A DNA stretch of 48,404 bases from Nostoc sp. CHAB 5834 (lineage in GTDB: Bacteria > Cyanobacteriota > Cyanobacteriia > Cyanobacteriales > Nostocaceae): NCBI GenBank assembly GCA_020829485.1, contig JAIVFU010000053.1, positions 1 through 48,404 of the forward strand. The letters are read 5' to 3'. A program made the translations under genes and the position numbers. Position 1 is the stretch's first letter; every line of letters begins with the position of its first letter. The notes under the pieces were generated by a model. The model worked only from the letters and a program-made list of their open reading frames with translations, was not told the origin of the DNA and did no database searches. Positions 8,558 to 17,467 of the stretch are shown one piece after another.

Positions 8558-9360
8558 TCATGAATTAAGTTTGATAGGAATTGTAATAATAAACTCTGTT
8601 CCTTCTTTTACAGTAGATATACATTGCAGTTGACCACAATGTTTTTCTACAACAATTTGATAGCTAATGGATAGCCCCAATCCAGTTCCTTTACCAACGG
8701 GTTTCGTGGTGAAAAATGGGTCAAATAATCGCTTTTGTATCTCCTTGGAAATTCCAGTACCATTATCGGCAATGCGAATAACTACTTGCCGATCATCTAT
8801 AACCTCAGTACGAATACGAATAAAAGGTGATTTTAGAGTTTAATCAGCTGATTCAAAACTCTCGAAGATAGAATCAATTGCATTTGCTATAATATTCATA
8901 AATACTTGATTTATCAAGCCAGCGTAGCATTCTACTAAAGGGAGATTTCCATATTCTTTATAAATAGTAATTATCTGACCTGTTTGCTGATTTGTTAGAC
9001 GGCTTTGTAATATTATTAGAGTACTATCAATACCTTCATGAATATCAACTATTTTTTTATCAGATTCATCGAGGCGAGAGAAATTACGTAAAGAAAGAAC
9101 TATCTCTTGATACGCTCAGTACCAAACTTCATAGAATCAAGAAGCTTTAGGAAATCAGCAGTTAAAAACTCTATTTCAAGTTCAGCGATCGCAGTTTTAA
9201 TTTCTGCCACTGGTGCAGGATAATGGTGTTGATATAGGCTAATTAATTTCAGTAAATCTTGAGTATACTTGAGCGCATAAACAAGGTTGCCAGCAATAAA
9301 GTTTACAGGGTTATTGATTTCGTGTGCAATACCAGCAACGAGTTGTCCTAAAGCCGCCAT
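8558..9360 (-). pseudogene. Histidine kinase remnant with frameshift and stop
   Basis: Reverse-strand reading gives the dimerisation/phospho-acceptor part MAALGQLVAGIAHEINNPVN (from 9360), a coding break near 9100 (a stop after GTERIKR; the sequence resumes in another frame as IVLSLRNFSRLDE), then an ATPase domain with N-box VFMNIIANAIDSI, G1 box IADNGTGIS and G2 box FFTTKPVGKGTGLGLS, ending at TGA 8558-8560. A second in-frame TAA lies between ESAD and TLKSPF. All input domains are missing, with a stop just upstream of the ATG. The coding identity is clear; function is lost. Confidence 0.85.
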
Positions 9361-9603
9361 TTTTTAATATAGCCAGCATACTTCAATCCTTAACCTTGAG
9401 TTAATATTTCTGATAACACCTCAAACAAGCATTGCGATAATTGCAAAGTTAATTAAACTTATATTTCCCTGATTATTGCTTAAAATCACAGTTGTGCTGT
9501 AAAACTGCAAATGTTAAAGCATCCCATACTTTTCTATACTAGAAAATTGATACCAATTAGGAATTACGCAAAAATCGCCAAAAAGCTGAATTTGAATTTA
9601 TCC

Positions 9604-9745
9604 AGGACTTACGCACAGGTAATGCAAAATCGAACCACAGAGAAGCCAGTGCGTTAGACCGTTCTCCGACTTGAAGCAACTCAACTGGCGTGACGCAGAG
9701 TATACGGAGAAATAGGAGTATAACAGGTTTCTTGCGTAAGTCGTA
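9604..9745. mobile_element. MITE family C, degenerate copy
   Basis: Ends AGGACTTACGCA and TGCGTAAGTC face each other across about 142 bp. The same ends bound the element that interrupts xisH (26280-26457). The interiors differ, so these are related by their termini rather than their cores. No clear target duplication remains here. Confidence 0.6.
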
Positions 9746-9753
9746 TTATCAAT

Positions 9754-9895
9754 AGACATCTCCAGAAATTAACTATGCGTTACCTGAAATCCTTGTAGAG
9801 ACGCGAAATTAATTGTACTGGGCAACTCTTGGAGACGCTAAAAGCGAACGCCCCGCTACGCTAACGCGTCTCTACATTCTTTTTCGGAGATGTCT
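9754..9895. mobile_element. MITE family D with 3-bp target duplication
   Basis: A 142-bp element with ends AGACATCTCC and GGAGATGTCT, flanked on both sides by AAT (9751-9753 and 9896-9898). Its interior carries a 49-base segment, 9819-9867, that is found exactly inverted at 34350-34398. The interior also has a GTAGAGACGCG / CGCGTCTCTAC inverted pair. It is non-coding and non-autonomous. Confidence 0.7.
9819..9867 (+). repeat. 49-bp interspersed repeat, copy 1
   Basis: It starts TGGGCAACTCTTGGAGACGC and ends CCGCTACGCTAACGC. The exact reverse complement is at 34350-34398. Shorter relatives with GCTACGC/GCGTAGC and CGTAGAC occur near 17355, 30130 and 30285. Such GC-rich islands in AT-rich gaps are typical of Nostoc-type interspersed repeats. 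Confidence 0.75.
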
Positions 9896-10224
9896 AATTT
9901 GTAGAGTTATCCAAAACCCTTGTATAAGTAAGTAGGCGAGAATAAATCAAAATAGATTAAGTAATGTAAAAAATCTTGAGATGAGTTCGTAGTGAGGGCT
10001 TCAGCCCTCAAATTAGGACTAAAGTCCTTACTACAAACCTTAAATTATTCACGCCGCTCTACTTAGATGTAGCACTGCTAAGTCTCTATCTTTCGGAGAT
10101 GCCTAAACAACACATCACCATTTTTCAGATAAAGGTAAAATATCCTTGAGCGATCGCCCTTTGCCTATAACATCACGTTATCATCGGATATTGGGGAATT
10201 TCCGCGCCTAACTCGATAGCATCT

Positions 10225-12858
10225 ATGACCGCCTCTCACTCTGAAACTCCATCTACCAAGCCTGATGCAAGTACTTTTATTTCTGACCATCAACAGGTGG
10301 ATCGCAGTAAGCTAAGTCAAATGTACTTGCACTATGTCGAGACGAAGGATAAATATCCTCACGCGGTATTGCTGTATCGGGTAGGAGATTTCTTTGAATG
10401 CTATTTCCAAGATGCTGTAAAATTAGCGCAAGAATTAGAATTAGTTCTCACTAGCAAACAAGCTGGAGAACAGGGACGGGTGGCGATGTCTGGTGTTCCG
10501 CATCACGCTTGGGAACGCTACGCAACGCTGTTGGTAGAAAAAGGCTATGCAGTCGTAATTTGTGACCAAGTGGAAGATGCTTCTGAAGCTGCTGGTAGAT
10601 TGGTGCGACGCGAGGTAACGCGCATCCTCACCCCAGGCACTTTGCTAGAAGAGGGAATGCTCAAATCAAGTCGCAATAATTACCTAGCAGCAGTAGTAAT
10701 TGCCGCAAATCATTGGGGTTTAGCTTATGCAGACATCTCCACAGGGGAATTTCTTACAACTCAAGGTAGTGATTTAGAACATCTGACACAAGAATTAATG
10801 CGCTTGCAACCTTCAGAGGTGCTGGTTCCGACAAATGCGCCCGATTTAGGTAGTTTGCTGCGTCCCGGAGAAACTTCGCCACATCTGCCCCAGTGTTTGC
10901 CACCATCATTTTGTTATAGTTTGCGATCGCAAGTTCCCTTTTCTCAAGCTGAAGCTAGACCTAGATTATTGCAGAAATTTAAGGTGCGATCGCTCGAAGG
11001 ACTCGGTTGCGATCATCTTCCCCTCGCCGTTCGTGCGGCTGGCGGTCTTCTGGAATACCTGGAAGATACTCAAAAAGAAAACCCAGTTACCCTTCAAAGA
11101 CTCCGCAGCTACACTGTCACCGACTACCTAATTGTTGATAATCAAACCCGCCGTAACCTGGAAATTACCCAAACCGTCCGAGATGGCACTTTTCACGGTT
11201 CCCTACTCTGGGCGTTAGATAAAACTAGTACAGCGATGGGCGGGCGTGCTCTGCGGCGGTGGTTATTGCAACCGCTACTCGATATTAAAGGCATTCGGGC
11301 CCGTCTTGATACCATCCAAGAATTGATGGAAAATACACCACTGCGTCAAGATTTGCGGCAATTATTACGGCAAATTTATGATTTGGAACGACTCACAGGC
11401 AGGGCGGGTTCTGGTACAGCTAATGCTAGAGATTTAGTTGCTTTGGCAGATTCCCTCTCACGCTTACCAGAATTATCCAGCTTAGTAACCCAAACCCATT
11501 CTCCATTTCTCAAAGCTTTGCAGAAAGTCCCAACTGTGTTGGAAGAATTAGCACAAAAGTTACACGCACATCTTGTCGAGTCACCACCTATACTAATCAA
11601 AGAAGGCGGATTGATTCGCCCTAGTGTAAATCCCCTGTTGGACGAAAGGAAGGCAACTGTAGAAGCAGACCAGCAATGGATTGCCAATTTAGAAGTTGAT
11701 GAGAGGGCTAAGACGGGAATTCCGACTTTGAAGGTAGGATTTAACAAAACCTTTGGTTACTATATCAGTATTTCCCGCACCAAAGCTGACCAAGTACCCG
11801 CTAATTATATCCGTAAGCAAACCCTGACCAATGAGGAACGTTACATCACCCCAGATTTGAAGGAACGGGAAGCGCGGATTCTCACGGCACGGGATGATTT
11901 AAATCAGTTGGAATATGAGATTTTTACAGCGTTGCGGGAAGAGGTAGCACAAGAGGCGGAAGTAATTCGCAATCTTTCTCGTGCAGTGGCGGCGGCGGAT
12001 GTGTTGTGTGGTTTGGCTGAGTTGGCGGTACATCAAGGTTACTGTCGTCCAGAAATGTTGTCAGGAAGGGAGATAAATATTGTTGATGGTCGTCATCCAG
12101 TGGTGGAACAGTCTTTGCCTGCGGGTTTCTTTGTGCCGAATTCGACGCAATTGGGTCAAGAGTCATTAGTCATTAGTCATTTGTCATTAGAAGATGACCA
12201 AGAACAAATGACCAAGGACAAAGGACAAATGACAAATGACAATCCCGATTTGATCATCCTCACTGGGCCAAATGCCAGTGGCAAAAGTTGTTATTTGCGT
12301 CAGGTGGGATTGATTCAGTTAATGGCGCAGATTGGTAGTTTTGTACCAGCTAGGTTTGCCAGATTGGGAATATGCGATCGCATTTTCACTCGTGTAGGTG
12401 CAGTAGATGATCTTGCAACTGGTCAATCTACGTTCATGGTGGAGATGAATGAAACGGCGAATATTCTCAACCATGCCACATCTAGGTCGTTAGTATTATT
12501 AGATGAAATTGGTCGCGGAACAGCAACTTTTGATGGTCTTTCCATAGCTTGGGCGGTGGCGGAATATATCGCAGTAGATATTCGGGCGCGAACGATTTTT
12601 GCTACTCACTACCATGAATTGAATGAACTGGCAAGCATTTTGCCGAATGTCGCTAATTATCAGGTAACAGTGAAAGAATTACCCGATCAAATTATCTTTT
12701 TGCATCAAGTTCAACCGGGAGGCGCTGATAAGTCTTACGGTATTGAGGCGGGAAGATTGGCAGGTTTACCAGCCGTAGTTATTCAACGAGCAAAACAAGT
12801 AATGGGGCAAATTGAGAAGCATAGTAAGATTGCGATGGGGTTGCAAAATCTGGATTGA
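10225..12858 (+). CDS. mutS: DNA mismatch repair protein MutS with in-frame repeat insertion
   Basis: An 877-residue MutS. It recognises mismatches and small loops as a dimer and recruits MutL (family knowledge). The mismatch-reading Phe-x-Glu motif is in VGDFFECYF (Phe56-Glu58). The connector, lever and clamp regions follow, then the ATPase domain with Walker A GPNASGKS (681-688), Walker [17 protein letters not shown] and FATHYHEL. Residues 646-672 are an unusual segment (ESLVISH... KGQMTND) encoded by a GTCATTAGTCATTTGTC-type inverted repeat. It lies just before Walker A, where MutS proteins usually have only a short loop; removing it gives about 850 residues, the usual length. The flanking domain motifs are intact, so the protein may tolerate the insert. 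The gene stands alone, with repeat-filled DNA upstream. Confidence 0.95.
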   Translation: MTASHSETPSTKPDASTFISDHQQVDRSKLSQMYLHYVETKDKYPHAVLLYRVGDFFECYFQDAVKLAQELELVLTSKQAGEQGRVAMSGVPHHAWERYATLLVEKGYAVVICDQVEDASEAAGRLVRREVTRILTPGTLLEEGMLKSSRNNYLAAVVIAANHWGLAYADISTGEFLTTQGSDLEHLTQELMRLQPSEVLVPTNAPDLGSLLRPGETSPHLPQCLPPSFCYSLRSQVPFSQAEARPRLLQKFKVRSLEGLGCDHLPLAVRAAGGLLEYLEDTQKENPVTLQRLRSYTVTDYLIVDNQTRRNLEITQTVRDGTFHGSLLWALDKTSTAMGGRALRRWLLQPLLDIKGIRARLDTIQELMENTPLRQDLRQLLRQIYDLERLTGRAGSGTANARDLVALADSLSRLPELSSLVTQTHSPFLKALQKVPTVLEELAQKLHAHLVESPPILIKEGGLIRPSVNPLLDERKATVEADQQWIANLEVDERAKTGIPTLKVGFNKTFGYYISISRTKADQVPANYIRKQTLTNEERYITPDLKEREARILTARDDLNQLEYEIFTALREEVAQEAEVIRNLSRAVAAADVLCGLAELAVHQGYCRPEMLSGREINIVDGRHPVVEQSLPAGFFVPNSTQLGQESLVISHLSLEDDQEQMTKDKGQMTNDNPDLIILTGPNASGKSCYLRQVGLIQLMAQIGSFVPARFARLGICDRIFTRVGAVDDLATGQSTFMVEMNETANILNHATSRSLVLLDEIGRGTATFDGLSIAWAVAEYIAVDIRARTIFATHYHELNELASILPNVANYQVTVKELPDQIIFLHQVQPGGADKSYGIEAGRLAGLPAVVIQRAKQVMGQIEKHSKIAMGLQNLD
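12162..12240. repeat. GTCATTAGTC-type inverted repeat inserted in mutS
   Basis: GAGTCATTAGTCATTAGTC on the left faces GGACAAATGACAAATGAC on the right. The length keeps the mutS frame open. The same repeat type lies inside the lpxB-like gene (about 16745-16845) and, as a tandem GTCATTTGTTATTT run, just upstream of tenA (32340-32370). Confidence 0.8.
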
Positions 12859-12956
12859 TATCTTACCGCATTTCTTTAAGTAGACCGATAGTATTGCGTG
12901 TTTAGGCAGCCAAAATAGCACCAAAAGCGATAACAGTCCATAAATTGTTATCATGT

Positions 12957-12977
12957 AAGTACGTGATGTACATACGT
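12957..12977. promoter_or_regulatory. Possible operator upstream of prlF
   Basis: The palindrome ATGTACAT (12966-12973) is flanked by ACGT on both sides, 7 bases before the prlF start. Antitoxins of this class usually repress their own operon, so a palindrome here fits autoregulation. This is inference from position and symmetry only. Confidence 0.3.
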
Positions 12978-12983
12978 TTGAAG

Positions 12984-13340
12984 ATGAGTAAATCTTACAG
13001 CATTCGTAGTACCAAAATTGGTAACAGTGCAGGGTTTAGGCTACCAGCTGAGTTTTATCGGGAACATCCTCAGTTTGCCAATGCAGATGGTTGGATAGAG
13101 GTATTGTCGCCGGATACTGCAATTTTGCGGATTTTAACTCAATCTGGTGATGATGAAGACGCTGAAGACTCAGTAATGATGCGGCTGTTTCTCGATTTTG
13201 CTATGACAGAAGCGCTTAAAAATAACACACTGCAACCTTATACAACTGAAATGTCTGAGGCTGCCCGCGAACTAATTGCAGGTGTGGAATTAGACGATGA
13301 GTCATTAGACTTCTTGCATGAATCCTTGCCCTCACCCTAA
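12984..13340 (+). CDS. prlF: PrlF/AbrB-type antitoxin, C-terminus replaced by a MITE
   Basis: A 118-residue antitoxin with an N-terminal swapped-hairpin (AbrB/MazE-like) DNA-binding domain: MSKSYSIRSTKIGNSAGFRL. The acidic C-terminal half, DDEDAEDSVMMRLFLDFAMT, is the likely toxin-binding part. The frame is open from 12945, but the ATG at 12984 is chosen because the domain starts there. The last ten codons after ELDDESL (DFLHESLPSP and stop) are supplied by a 144-bp element inserted at 13307. Without the element and one ATT duplication, the gene would read DDESLEDG-stop and overlap the yhaV start by eight bases. The conserved body is intact, so the antitoxin may still work, but translational coupling to the toxin is broken. 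Confidence 0.8.
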   Translation: MSKSYSIRSTKIGNSAGFRLPAEFYREHPQFANADGWIEVLSPDTAILRILTQSGDDEDAEDSVMMRLFLDFAMTEALKNNTLQPYTTEMSEAARELIAGVELDDESLDFLHESLPSP

Positions 13341-13450
13341 ATCCCTCTCCCAAGCTTAGGAGAGGGACTTTGAAATTCTCTCCCCTTCTCCCAAAATTGG
13401 GAGAAGGGGTTGGGGGATGAGGGCTAGTTTTGCATTCGTGCAAGAGGTCT
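13307..13450. mobile_element. MITE family J inside the prlF-yhaV junction
   Basis: A 144-bp element. Left end AGACTTCTTGCATGAATC; right end, read inward, AGACCTCTTGCACGAATG. An inner inverted pair is CCCTCACCC / GGGATGAGGG, and there are two further hairpins (CCCTCTCCcaagcttaGGAGAGGG; CCTTCTCCCaaaattGGGAGAAGG). ATT flanks both sides (13304-13306 and 13451-13453), a 3-bp target duplication. Single matching ends, AGACCTCTTGCA at about 15845 and TGCACAAGAGGT at about 13973, lie nearby. Confidence 0.8.
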
Positions 13451-13458
13451 ATTAGAAG

Positions 13459-13917
13459 ATGGCTAAGTTTGTCAGTAATGGATGGGGAGTTTATTTTCAC
13501 CCACAACTATTTGGTACTCAATATCAAGAATTATTTGAGCGCGTTTCCCGTTTACGGGAGGAATTACCAGAGGCTGAATATAAAACCCATGCAACGGTAA
13601 AATTGTTTGCAGCAATTACTGTTGCAATTGAAACTAAGATTACCTCTGACCCGTTTGCAAGTCATTTTGCCTTGACAGGGGCGTTAAAACGCTATGGACG
13701 GGTGAAAAAGATGGGTTTACCGGAACGGTACCGACTGTTTTTTAAGGCGTTTGATACGGAACAGTTGAAGGTGATTGTAATTTTGTGGTTAGGATTTCCA
13801 CGTAAAGAAGGAGCGAAAAATGACTGCTACCAGGTGTTTACTAAAATGGTTGAACGAGGGACATTTCCAGACAGTTTAGATGAGTTGTTGAAAGATTGTG
13901 AGATAACGCATGATTAA
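13459..13917 (+). CDS. yhaV: YhaV-type ribonuclease toxin
   Basis: A 152-residue toxin of the YhaV family (RelE-like fold; cleaves RNA, partner PrlF). Recognisable parts are the N-terminal GWGVYFHPQLF, a helical middle, the core RYGRVKKMGLPERYRLFF, and the family's C-terminal KVIVILWLGFPRKEGAKNDC with YQVFTKMVERG. These motifs and the pairing with a PrlF-like gene make the assignment firm. The distance to prlF (118 bases) is abnormally large for this system because of the inserted element; restored, the genes overlap. Its ribosome binding site is now TTAGAAG partly from the target duplication, so toxin translation no longer depends on prlF translation (inference). Confidence 0.85.
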   Translation: MAKFVSNGWGVYFHPQLFGTQYQELFERVSRLREELPEAEYKTHATVKLFAAITVAIETKITSDPFASHFALTGALKRYGRVKKMGLPERYRLFFKAFDTEQLKVIVILWLGFPRKEGAKNDCYQVFTKMVERGTFPDSLDELLKDCEITHD

Positions 13918-14039
13918 AAGAGCAAGAGAGTTGTCAAGTAGTTGAAATCTTGTCAACCTTTATGCTTAAAATTGCACAAGAGGTTTATTTAGCATCTACT
14001 AAAAGCTAAAGTCAACCCTTTGCAGGACTCCCATAAGCA

Positions 14040-14426
14040 ATGCTGACTGAAATTTTGCCTTTCCGCTTTGAGTTAGACACGATCGCGATCGCCGGAGCGA
14101 GTTTGTGGTCATTGGCGCTATATCTAGGTTTTTCCCCAGTCAATGAATGGGTAATCGAGCAACTCAACCGCTGGTTTAACTTTGCGGAGCGATCGCTTTA
14201 TACCAGCCAGACAGAATTTGAAAAGACTCGTAAAGCCAGAGAATCCCAAAACTCTTTCTACGCTTCATTATTTAGCATTGTGCCTTTTTTGGTAATTGGT
14301 GCTTTATGTAACTGGGTTTTGGAAATTAGTTTAGGTGAGAGTTGGGGAATTAGTACAGGTATATTAGCTTGTATGGGTGCTGGCATTTATGAACTTGGGC
14401 GCAGGGATGGAGAATCTTCCGATTAA
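14040..14426 (+). CDS. Small three-helix membrane protein, function unknown
   Basis: A 128-residue protein with three hydrophobic segments (about 14-31, 74-96 and 103-119) separated by a polar, charged region (45-72: FNFAERSLYTSQTEFEKTRK). No known domain is recognised. The start ATG 14040 gives an N-terminus typical of a membrane protein, and coding use (GCGATCGC in frame) fits the host. It is not in an obvious operon: yhaV lies 122 bases upstream and a repeat island downstream. Probably a conserved cyanobacterial inner or thylakoid membrane protein; role cannot be inferred. Confidence 0.7.
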   Translation: MLTEILPFRFELDTIAIAGASLWSLALYLGFSPVNEWVIEQLNRWFNFAERSLYTSQTEFEKTRKARESQNSFYASLFSIVPFLVIGALCNWVLEISLGESWGISTGILACMGAGIYELGRRDGESSD

Positions 14427-14440
14427 GCCAACGTGAGTTC

Positions 14441-14715
14441 GACGAACCTCTCCCGGACAGCCTCCCTCTGGGAAACGGAAAGGGAGGAGTAGCGAAAAAT
14501 TCAGCTTTTGCTCCCCTCTCCGTGTCGGAGAGGGGTTGGGGGAGAGGTCAAGTCGCTTCGCTCCAATTAAAAATGTAAAATTAAAAATTGCAATCAGTGG
14601 GGGCTTGAACCCATACAAAATTTTATTTGCTAAGTTTTTTGCCATCCGGCAAAAACAAACGTGTAAAATATTAGGTTTGTTCTCTCTCAAGCCTCGTAAA
14701 TTGGCAAAGGTATTG
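14441..14715. repeat. Palindromic repeat island plus IS terminal remnant
   Basis: 14441-14560 holds CCTCTCCC / GGGAGAGG-type inverted repeats (ACCTCTCCCGG..., CTCCCCTCTCCgtgtcGGAGAGGGG, GGGGGAGAGGT) of the kind also found at the prlF-yhaV junction. At 14690-14715, CTCGTAAATTGGCAAAGGTATTG matches, with few changes, the terminal sequence of the transposase element at 100-127 (stop codon region plus inverted repeat), so an IS end is stranded here. No other transposase sequence is convincing between 14570 and 14690. Confidence 0.55.
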
Positions 14716-14740
14716 TAGAAAGAAAGTTTTTCTAGCCGCC

Positions 14741-15838
14741 CTAATAGGGAAGCTTAGGCAACTTAATGATAAAGCTCGTCCCCTTGTTCTGGGCACTTTC
14801 AACTTCAATCGTCCCCTGATGCGCCTCAATAATACTTTTTGCTAAAAATAATCCTAACCCCCATCCTGTTTGATCCTCAGCAGAGATGGTTCGACGAAAT
14901 TGTTGAAATAAGATTGATTGAGCTTCTGAAGAGATTGGATTCCCCTCGTTGTGGATAGTCAGGCTGATATGCGTTTCAATTTGCTCAAGCGTAAGTGTAA
15001 TTGGTGCATTAGCAGCACCATACTTCACGGCGTTAATAGCTAAGTTTTCAATTACCCGTCGTATCTCTTTACGGCTGCAATTGCTCCTGATAGCAGTATC
15101 AGAAACTATAACAAACCGATCTCCATAAGCAAAGTTCAAATCCTCTACTACGTCCTGAACAAGGCTGTCTAAATTGCATTCTTCAAATTCAAACTTTAAG
15201 CTCTCCCCCGCCCGCAGCCGACTAGCATCGAGCAGATTTTGAATCATCGAATTCAAACGATCGACTGCTTTTAGCATTTTCGCCGCGATATTCGCATGAG
15301 TGTCTCCTTGTTCAAGCCGACGCAGAGTCAGGTGAGTACCCATTTTTATGACATTGAGTGGGTTTCTAAGATCGTGGGTCAGTGTCACCATAAATAATTC
15401 TTGAATATCTCGCAGCGTCTGGGAAAATTCTGTAGCTGCATCGTTAACGGCTTGCTCAATGGAATCGATAATAATATCTCGTTCCCTTACCTCTAAAGCC
15501 GCTTCTTCTTCTAAAATTTCAAATATGACCTGACGGAGAATGTGGTACTCAAAAATCATTTGAGTCATCGAGTAGTCGACAAAACCCGCCCGTTCATGTC
15601 CATGCTTTTTCCCAATCCGAGTGCTTTCTAGTTTATCGGTTTTTATTCTGGCTGGTGTCCTTTCAATCTTTGTTGACAGCTCATCCACCAATTGCTCTAG
15701 ATACTCAGGTAGCGAATTTTGTAGCATCAGAGAGTCCTGATGTATTGATGCACCAACTTCATCACGCGCCCGCTCTTCCCACCTCTGCATAATTCTTTCA
15801 GCATTTTGCTTAAGACGCTTAGACGTTTGGTTAGCCAT
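14741..15838 (-). CDS. Sensor histidine kinase with helical N-terminal domain
   Basis: A 365-residue cytoplasmic histidine kinase. Residues 1-140 are helical and charged (RIMQRWEERARDEVGASIHQ...), resembling the RsbRD-type N-terminal sensor domain. The dimerisation/H-box is LTHDLRNPLNVI (His155), the N-box RVIENLAINAVKYG (Asn265/Asn269), and the G2 box GWGLGLFLAKSI (325-336). The G1 motif reads IHNEGNPIS, with Asn in place of the usual Asp, a variant seen in this kinase type. It ends KLPKLPY. There are no membrane segments and no response regulator gene beside it, so it is an orphan kinase; signal and partner unknown. It is transcribed in the same direction as the lpxB-like gene upstream, with 133 bases between. 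Confidence 0.9.
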   Translation of the reverse strand: MANQTSKRLKQNAERIMQRWEERARDEVGASIHQDSLMLQNSLPEYLEQLVDELSTKIERTPARIKTDKLESTRIGKKHGHERAGFVDYSMTQMIFEYHILRQVIFEILEEEAALEVRERDIIIDSIEQAVNDAATEFSQTLRDIQELFMVTLTHDLRNPLNVIKMGTHLTLRRLEQGDTHANIAAKMLKAVDRLNSMIQNLLDASRLRAGESLKFEFEECNLDSLVQDVVEDLNFAYGDRFVIVSDTAIRSNCSRKEIRRVIENLAINAVKYGAANAPITLTLEQIETHISLTIHNEGNPISSEAQSILFQQFRRTISAEDQTGWGLGLFLAKSIIEAHQGTIEVESAQNKGTSFIIKLPKLPY

Positions 15839-15971
15839 AGATTAGACCTCTTGCAAAAATAAATTATGGTAAAATAAAGGGACTTAAAAATTTACTTTCT
15901 ATCTCTATCAAACATCCTAATGAGGTAACAAAAATTTTCTGTATAGATTTTGATTACTCCTTCATCTTTCC

Positions 15972-17330
15972 CTATTTCCCAATTTCCTCGCCAACAATTT
16001 GTGCTATTTTCTGCGCTGCACCACTTTCGCCACGAATCTTACGGAGTTTAGCGCGAATATCAGCCAATTTTTCTGGATGGGCTAATAAGTCTAAAACCAT
16101 TTCCCCAATTTCTTGGGGTTGAAGTTTACCCATAAGTTCTGGAACTATCTCTTCCTGTGCCCAGATATTTGGCCATGCTAATAAACCTTTGTGTCTTACA
16201 AATCTTAGGAATAACCAATTAATCACCTTAGTAAATGGCGTACCTACTCCCGGCAGATTTGCCAACAACCCAGGTAAACCATCCCAAGCACGCATGGCAT
16301 CAAGTTGCTGGGTTGGCAGCAAAACAATCATTGGCACTCCTAAAGCACCGAGTTCGGCAGTGTTTGCCCCCACCGTAGTTAAGCAGATGCAGCACTGTGA
16401 TAATAAATTATATGCAGGGTTTTCTTGCCACAGTTCCACAGTTAAGCCTGTTGTTGTTTTGAGTAATGCTTTGCTGTTAGAGTCCTCTGGCACAATTAAG
16501 GAAGCGCCGCCAAAGCCAAATGTTTCAGCAATAGCGTTCTTTTTGGGATCAGCAAAACTAGCTAAAGTTTGTGAATCTAAAGTTGGGGCTAGAGGAATCA
16601 CAAATTTAGTTTGAGGTCTTTTTCCATGAACGTATTCAGCAATGCCTAAACTTAATGGTACTCCTTGGGCTAATTTTGCGGCTTTTGAACCAGGGAGTAA
16701 ACCAATTAATTCAGTCTTTTGTCCTACGCTGTGGGAAGTCGCTGACGTGTCTATGTCATTAGTCATTTGTCCTTTGTCGTTTGCTAAGGACATAGGCGCT
16801 TCGCCTTCCCGCAGGGTATGACTAATGACTAATGACTCTTGACTACTAGCTTCTAGCATCAAATCACCGACAACAGTGAATTTGTGAGCATATTTCTGGG
16901 GGACACCCGCAGCAACTTCAGCTTTCATTACGCCAAAGCGATCAATCCACTTATGCCAACGGGCTTGCCATTCAGCATAAACTACTGTGCGATATCCCAG
17001 CTTTTTGCCTATGACTACGGGGAAAATTTGATCGCCACCGAGAAAAACAACTATACCGTGACTTCTCCAATCCCAATTCTCAAAGGTTTTACCCCAAAGC
17101 AAAAATTGCCAAAAATGCTCTGCTGGCTGTACTCTATCTACTTCTGGGTAAGAAAGTGCGATCGCAGCTTCTTTACCACTAGCATTTGAGCAAGGTGATA
17201 ATACCACAGAAATCCTGACTACAGAAGGGTCATTCCCTAGTTCTTGCCGCAACGCCTTCACTACTGGACGCACCCAAGTTGTTACTTCACCTGGGCCATT
17301 TGAAAGGATGAGAATATCTACTTGAGTCAT
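15972..17330 (-). CDS. LpxB-related glycosyltransferase (TIGR03492-like) with repeat insertion
   Basis: A 452-residue protein related to lipid-A-disaccharide synthase: N-terminal ILILSNGPGEVTTWVRPVVK, central VVFLGGDQIFPVVIGKKLGY and TVVGDLMLEA, then LIGLLPGSKAAKLAQGVPL, and a C-terminal nucleotide-sugar half with TTVGANTAELGALGVPMIVL. Cyanobacteria encode this group separately from true LpxB; its substrate is not established. Residues 163-200 (SQESLVISH... NDKGQMTND...) are a low-complexity insert encoded by the same GTCATTAGTC inverted-repeat family that interrupts mutS. It falls between the two domains, before LIGLLPGS, so it may be tolerated. Upstream there are GCGTAAGCGAAGC-type repeats. 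Confidence 0.85.
   Translation of the reverse strand: MTQVDILILSNGPGEVTTWVRPVVKALRQELGNDPSVVRISVVLSPCSNASGKEAAIALSYPEVDRVQPAEHFWQFLLWGKTFENWDWRSHGIVVFLGGDQIFPVVIGKKLGYRTVVYAEWQARWHKWIDRFGVMKAEVAAGVPQKYAHKFTVVGDLMLEASSQESLVISHTLREGEAPMSLANDKGQMTNDIDTSATSHSVGQKTELIGLLPGSKAAKLAQGVPLSLGIAEYVHGKRPQTKFVIPLAPTLDSQTLASFADPKKNAIAETFGFGGASLIVPEDSNSKALLKTTTGLTVELWQENPAYNLLSQCCICLTTVGANTAELGALGVPMIVLLPTQQLDAMRAWDGLPGLLANLPGVGTPFTKVINWLFLRFVRHKGLLAWPNIWAQEEIVPELMGKLQPQEIGEMVLDLLAHPEKLADIRAKLRKIRGESGAAQKIAQIVGEEIGK
16745..16845. repeat. GTCATTAGTC-type inverted repeat inserted in lpxB-like gene
   Basis: GTCATTAGTCATTTGTCC and GACTAATGACTAATGACTC face each other; inside are CCTTTGTCGTTTGC and a second GC-rich repeat, CGCTTCGCCTTCCCGCAGGG. 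The frame of the host gene stays open across it, as in mutS, but with a nested second repeat. Confidence 0.8.
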
Positions 17331-17467
17331 TAGTTAATCGTACATTTGGCAAGTTAGCGTAAGCGAAGCTCGTCGTAGACATCGCTCTTGTTGATCCCAT
17401 TGCTAATAAAACACCTATAAACGCGATAGGATCAATACTCATAGATTAATATTTAATCATACTTATA

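Larger units (their letters stand above)
9361..10224. other. Repeat-packed gap upstream of mutS
   Basis: No gene found in 860 bases. It contains three inverted-repeat elements in succession: 9604-9745 (GGACTTACGCA ends), 9754-9895 (AGACATCTCC ends) and about 9988-10040 (a GTAGTGAGGG... / ...CCTTACTACAAAC hairpin with GGACTAAAGTCC). The last 70 bases contain GCGATCGC and no clear promoter motif for mutS. Confidence 0.6.

Noticed and set aside
8642..9110. Separate small ATPase gene
   Set aside because: Belongs to the broken histidine kinase; no independent start, and a nonsense codon lies within it.
11376..11747. Minus-strand frame inside mutS
   Set aside because: Antisense of a strongly conserved gene with no independent support.
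14575..14650. Possible tRNA piece (GGGTTCAAGCCC on the minus strand resembles a T-arm)
   Set aside because: No acceptor, D or anticodon stems could be drawn around it; no other tRNA-like sequence seen in the window.
14536..14718. Short plus-strand frame ending in the IS-end remnant
   Set aside because: Protein has no match to the transposase beyond the last codons; the DNA is explained by repeat plus IS end.
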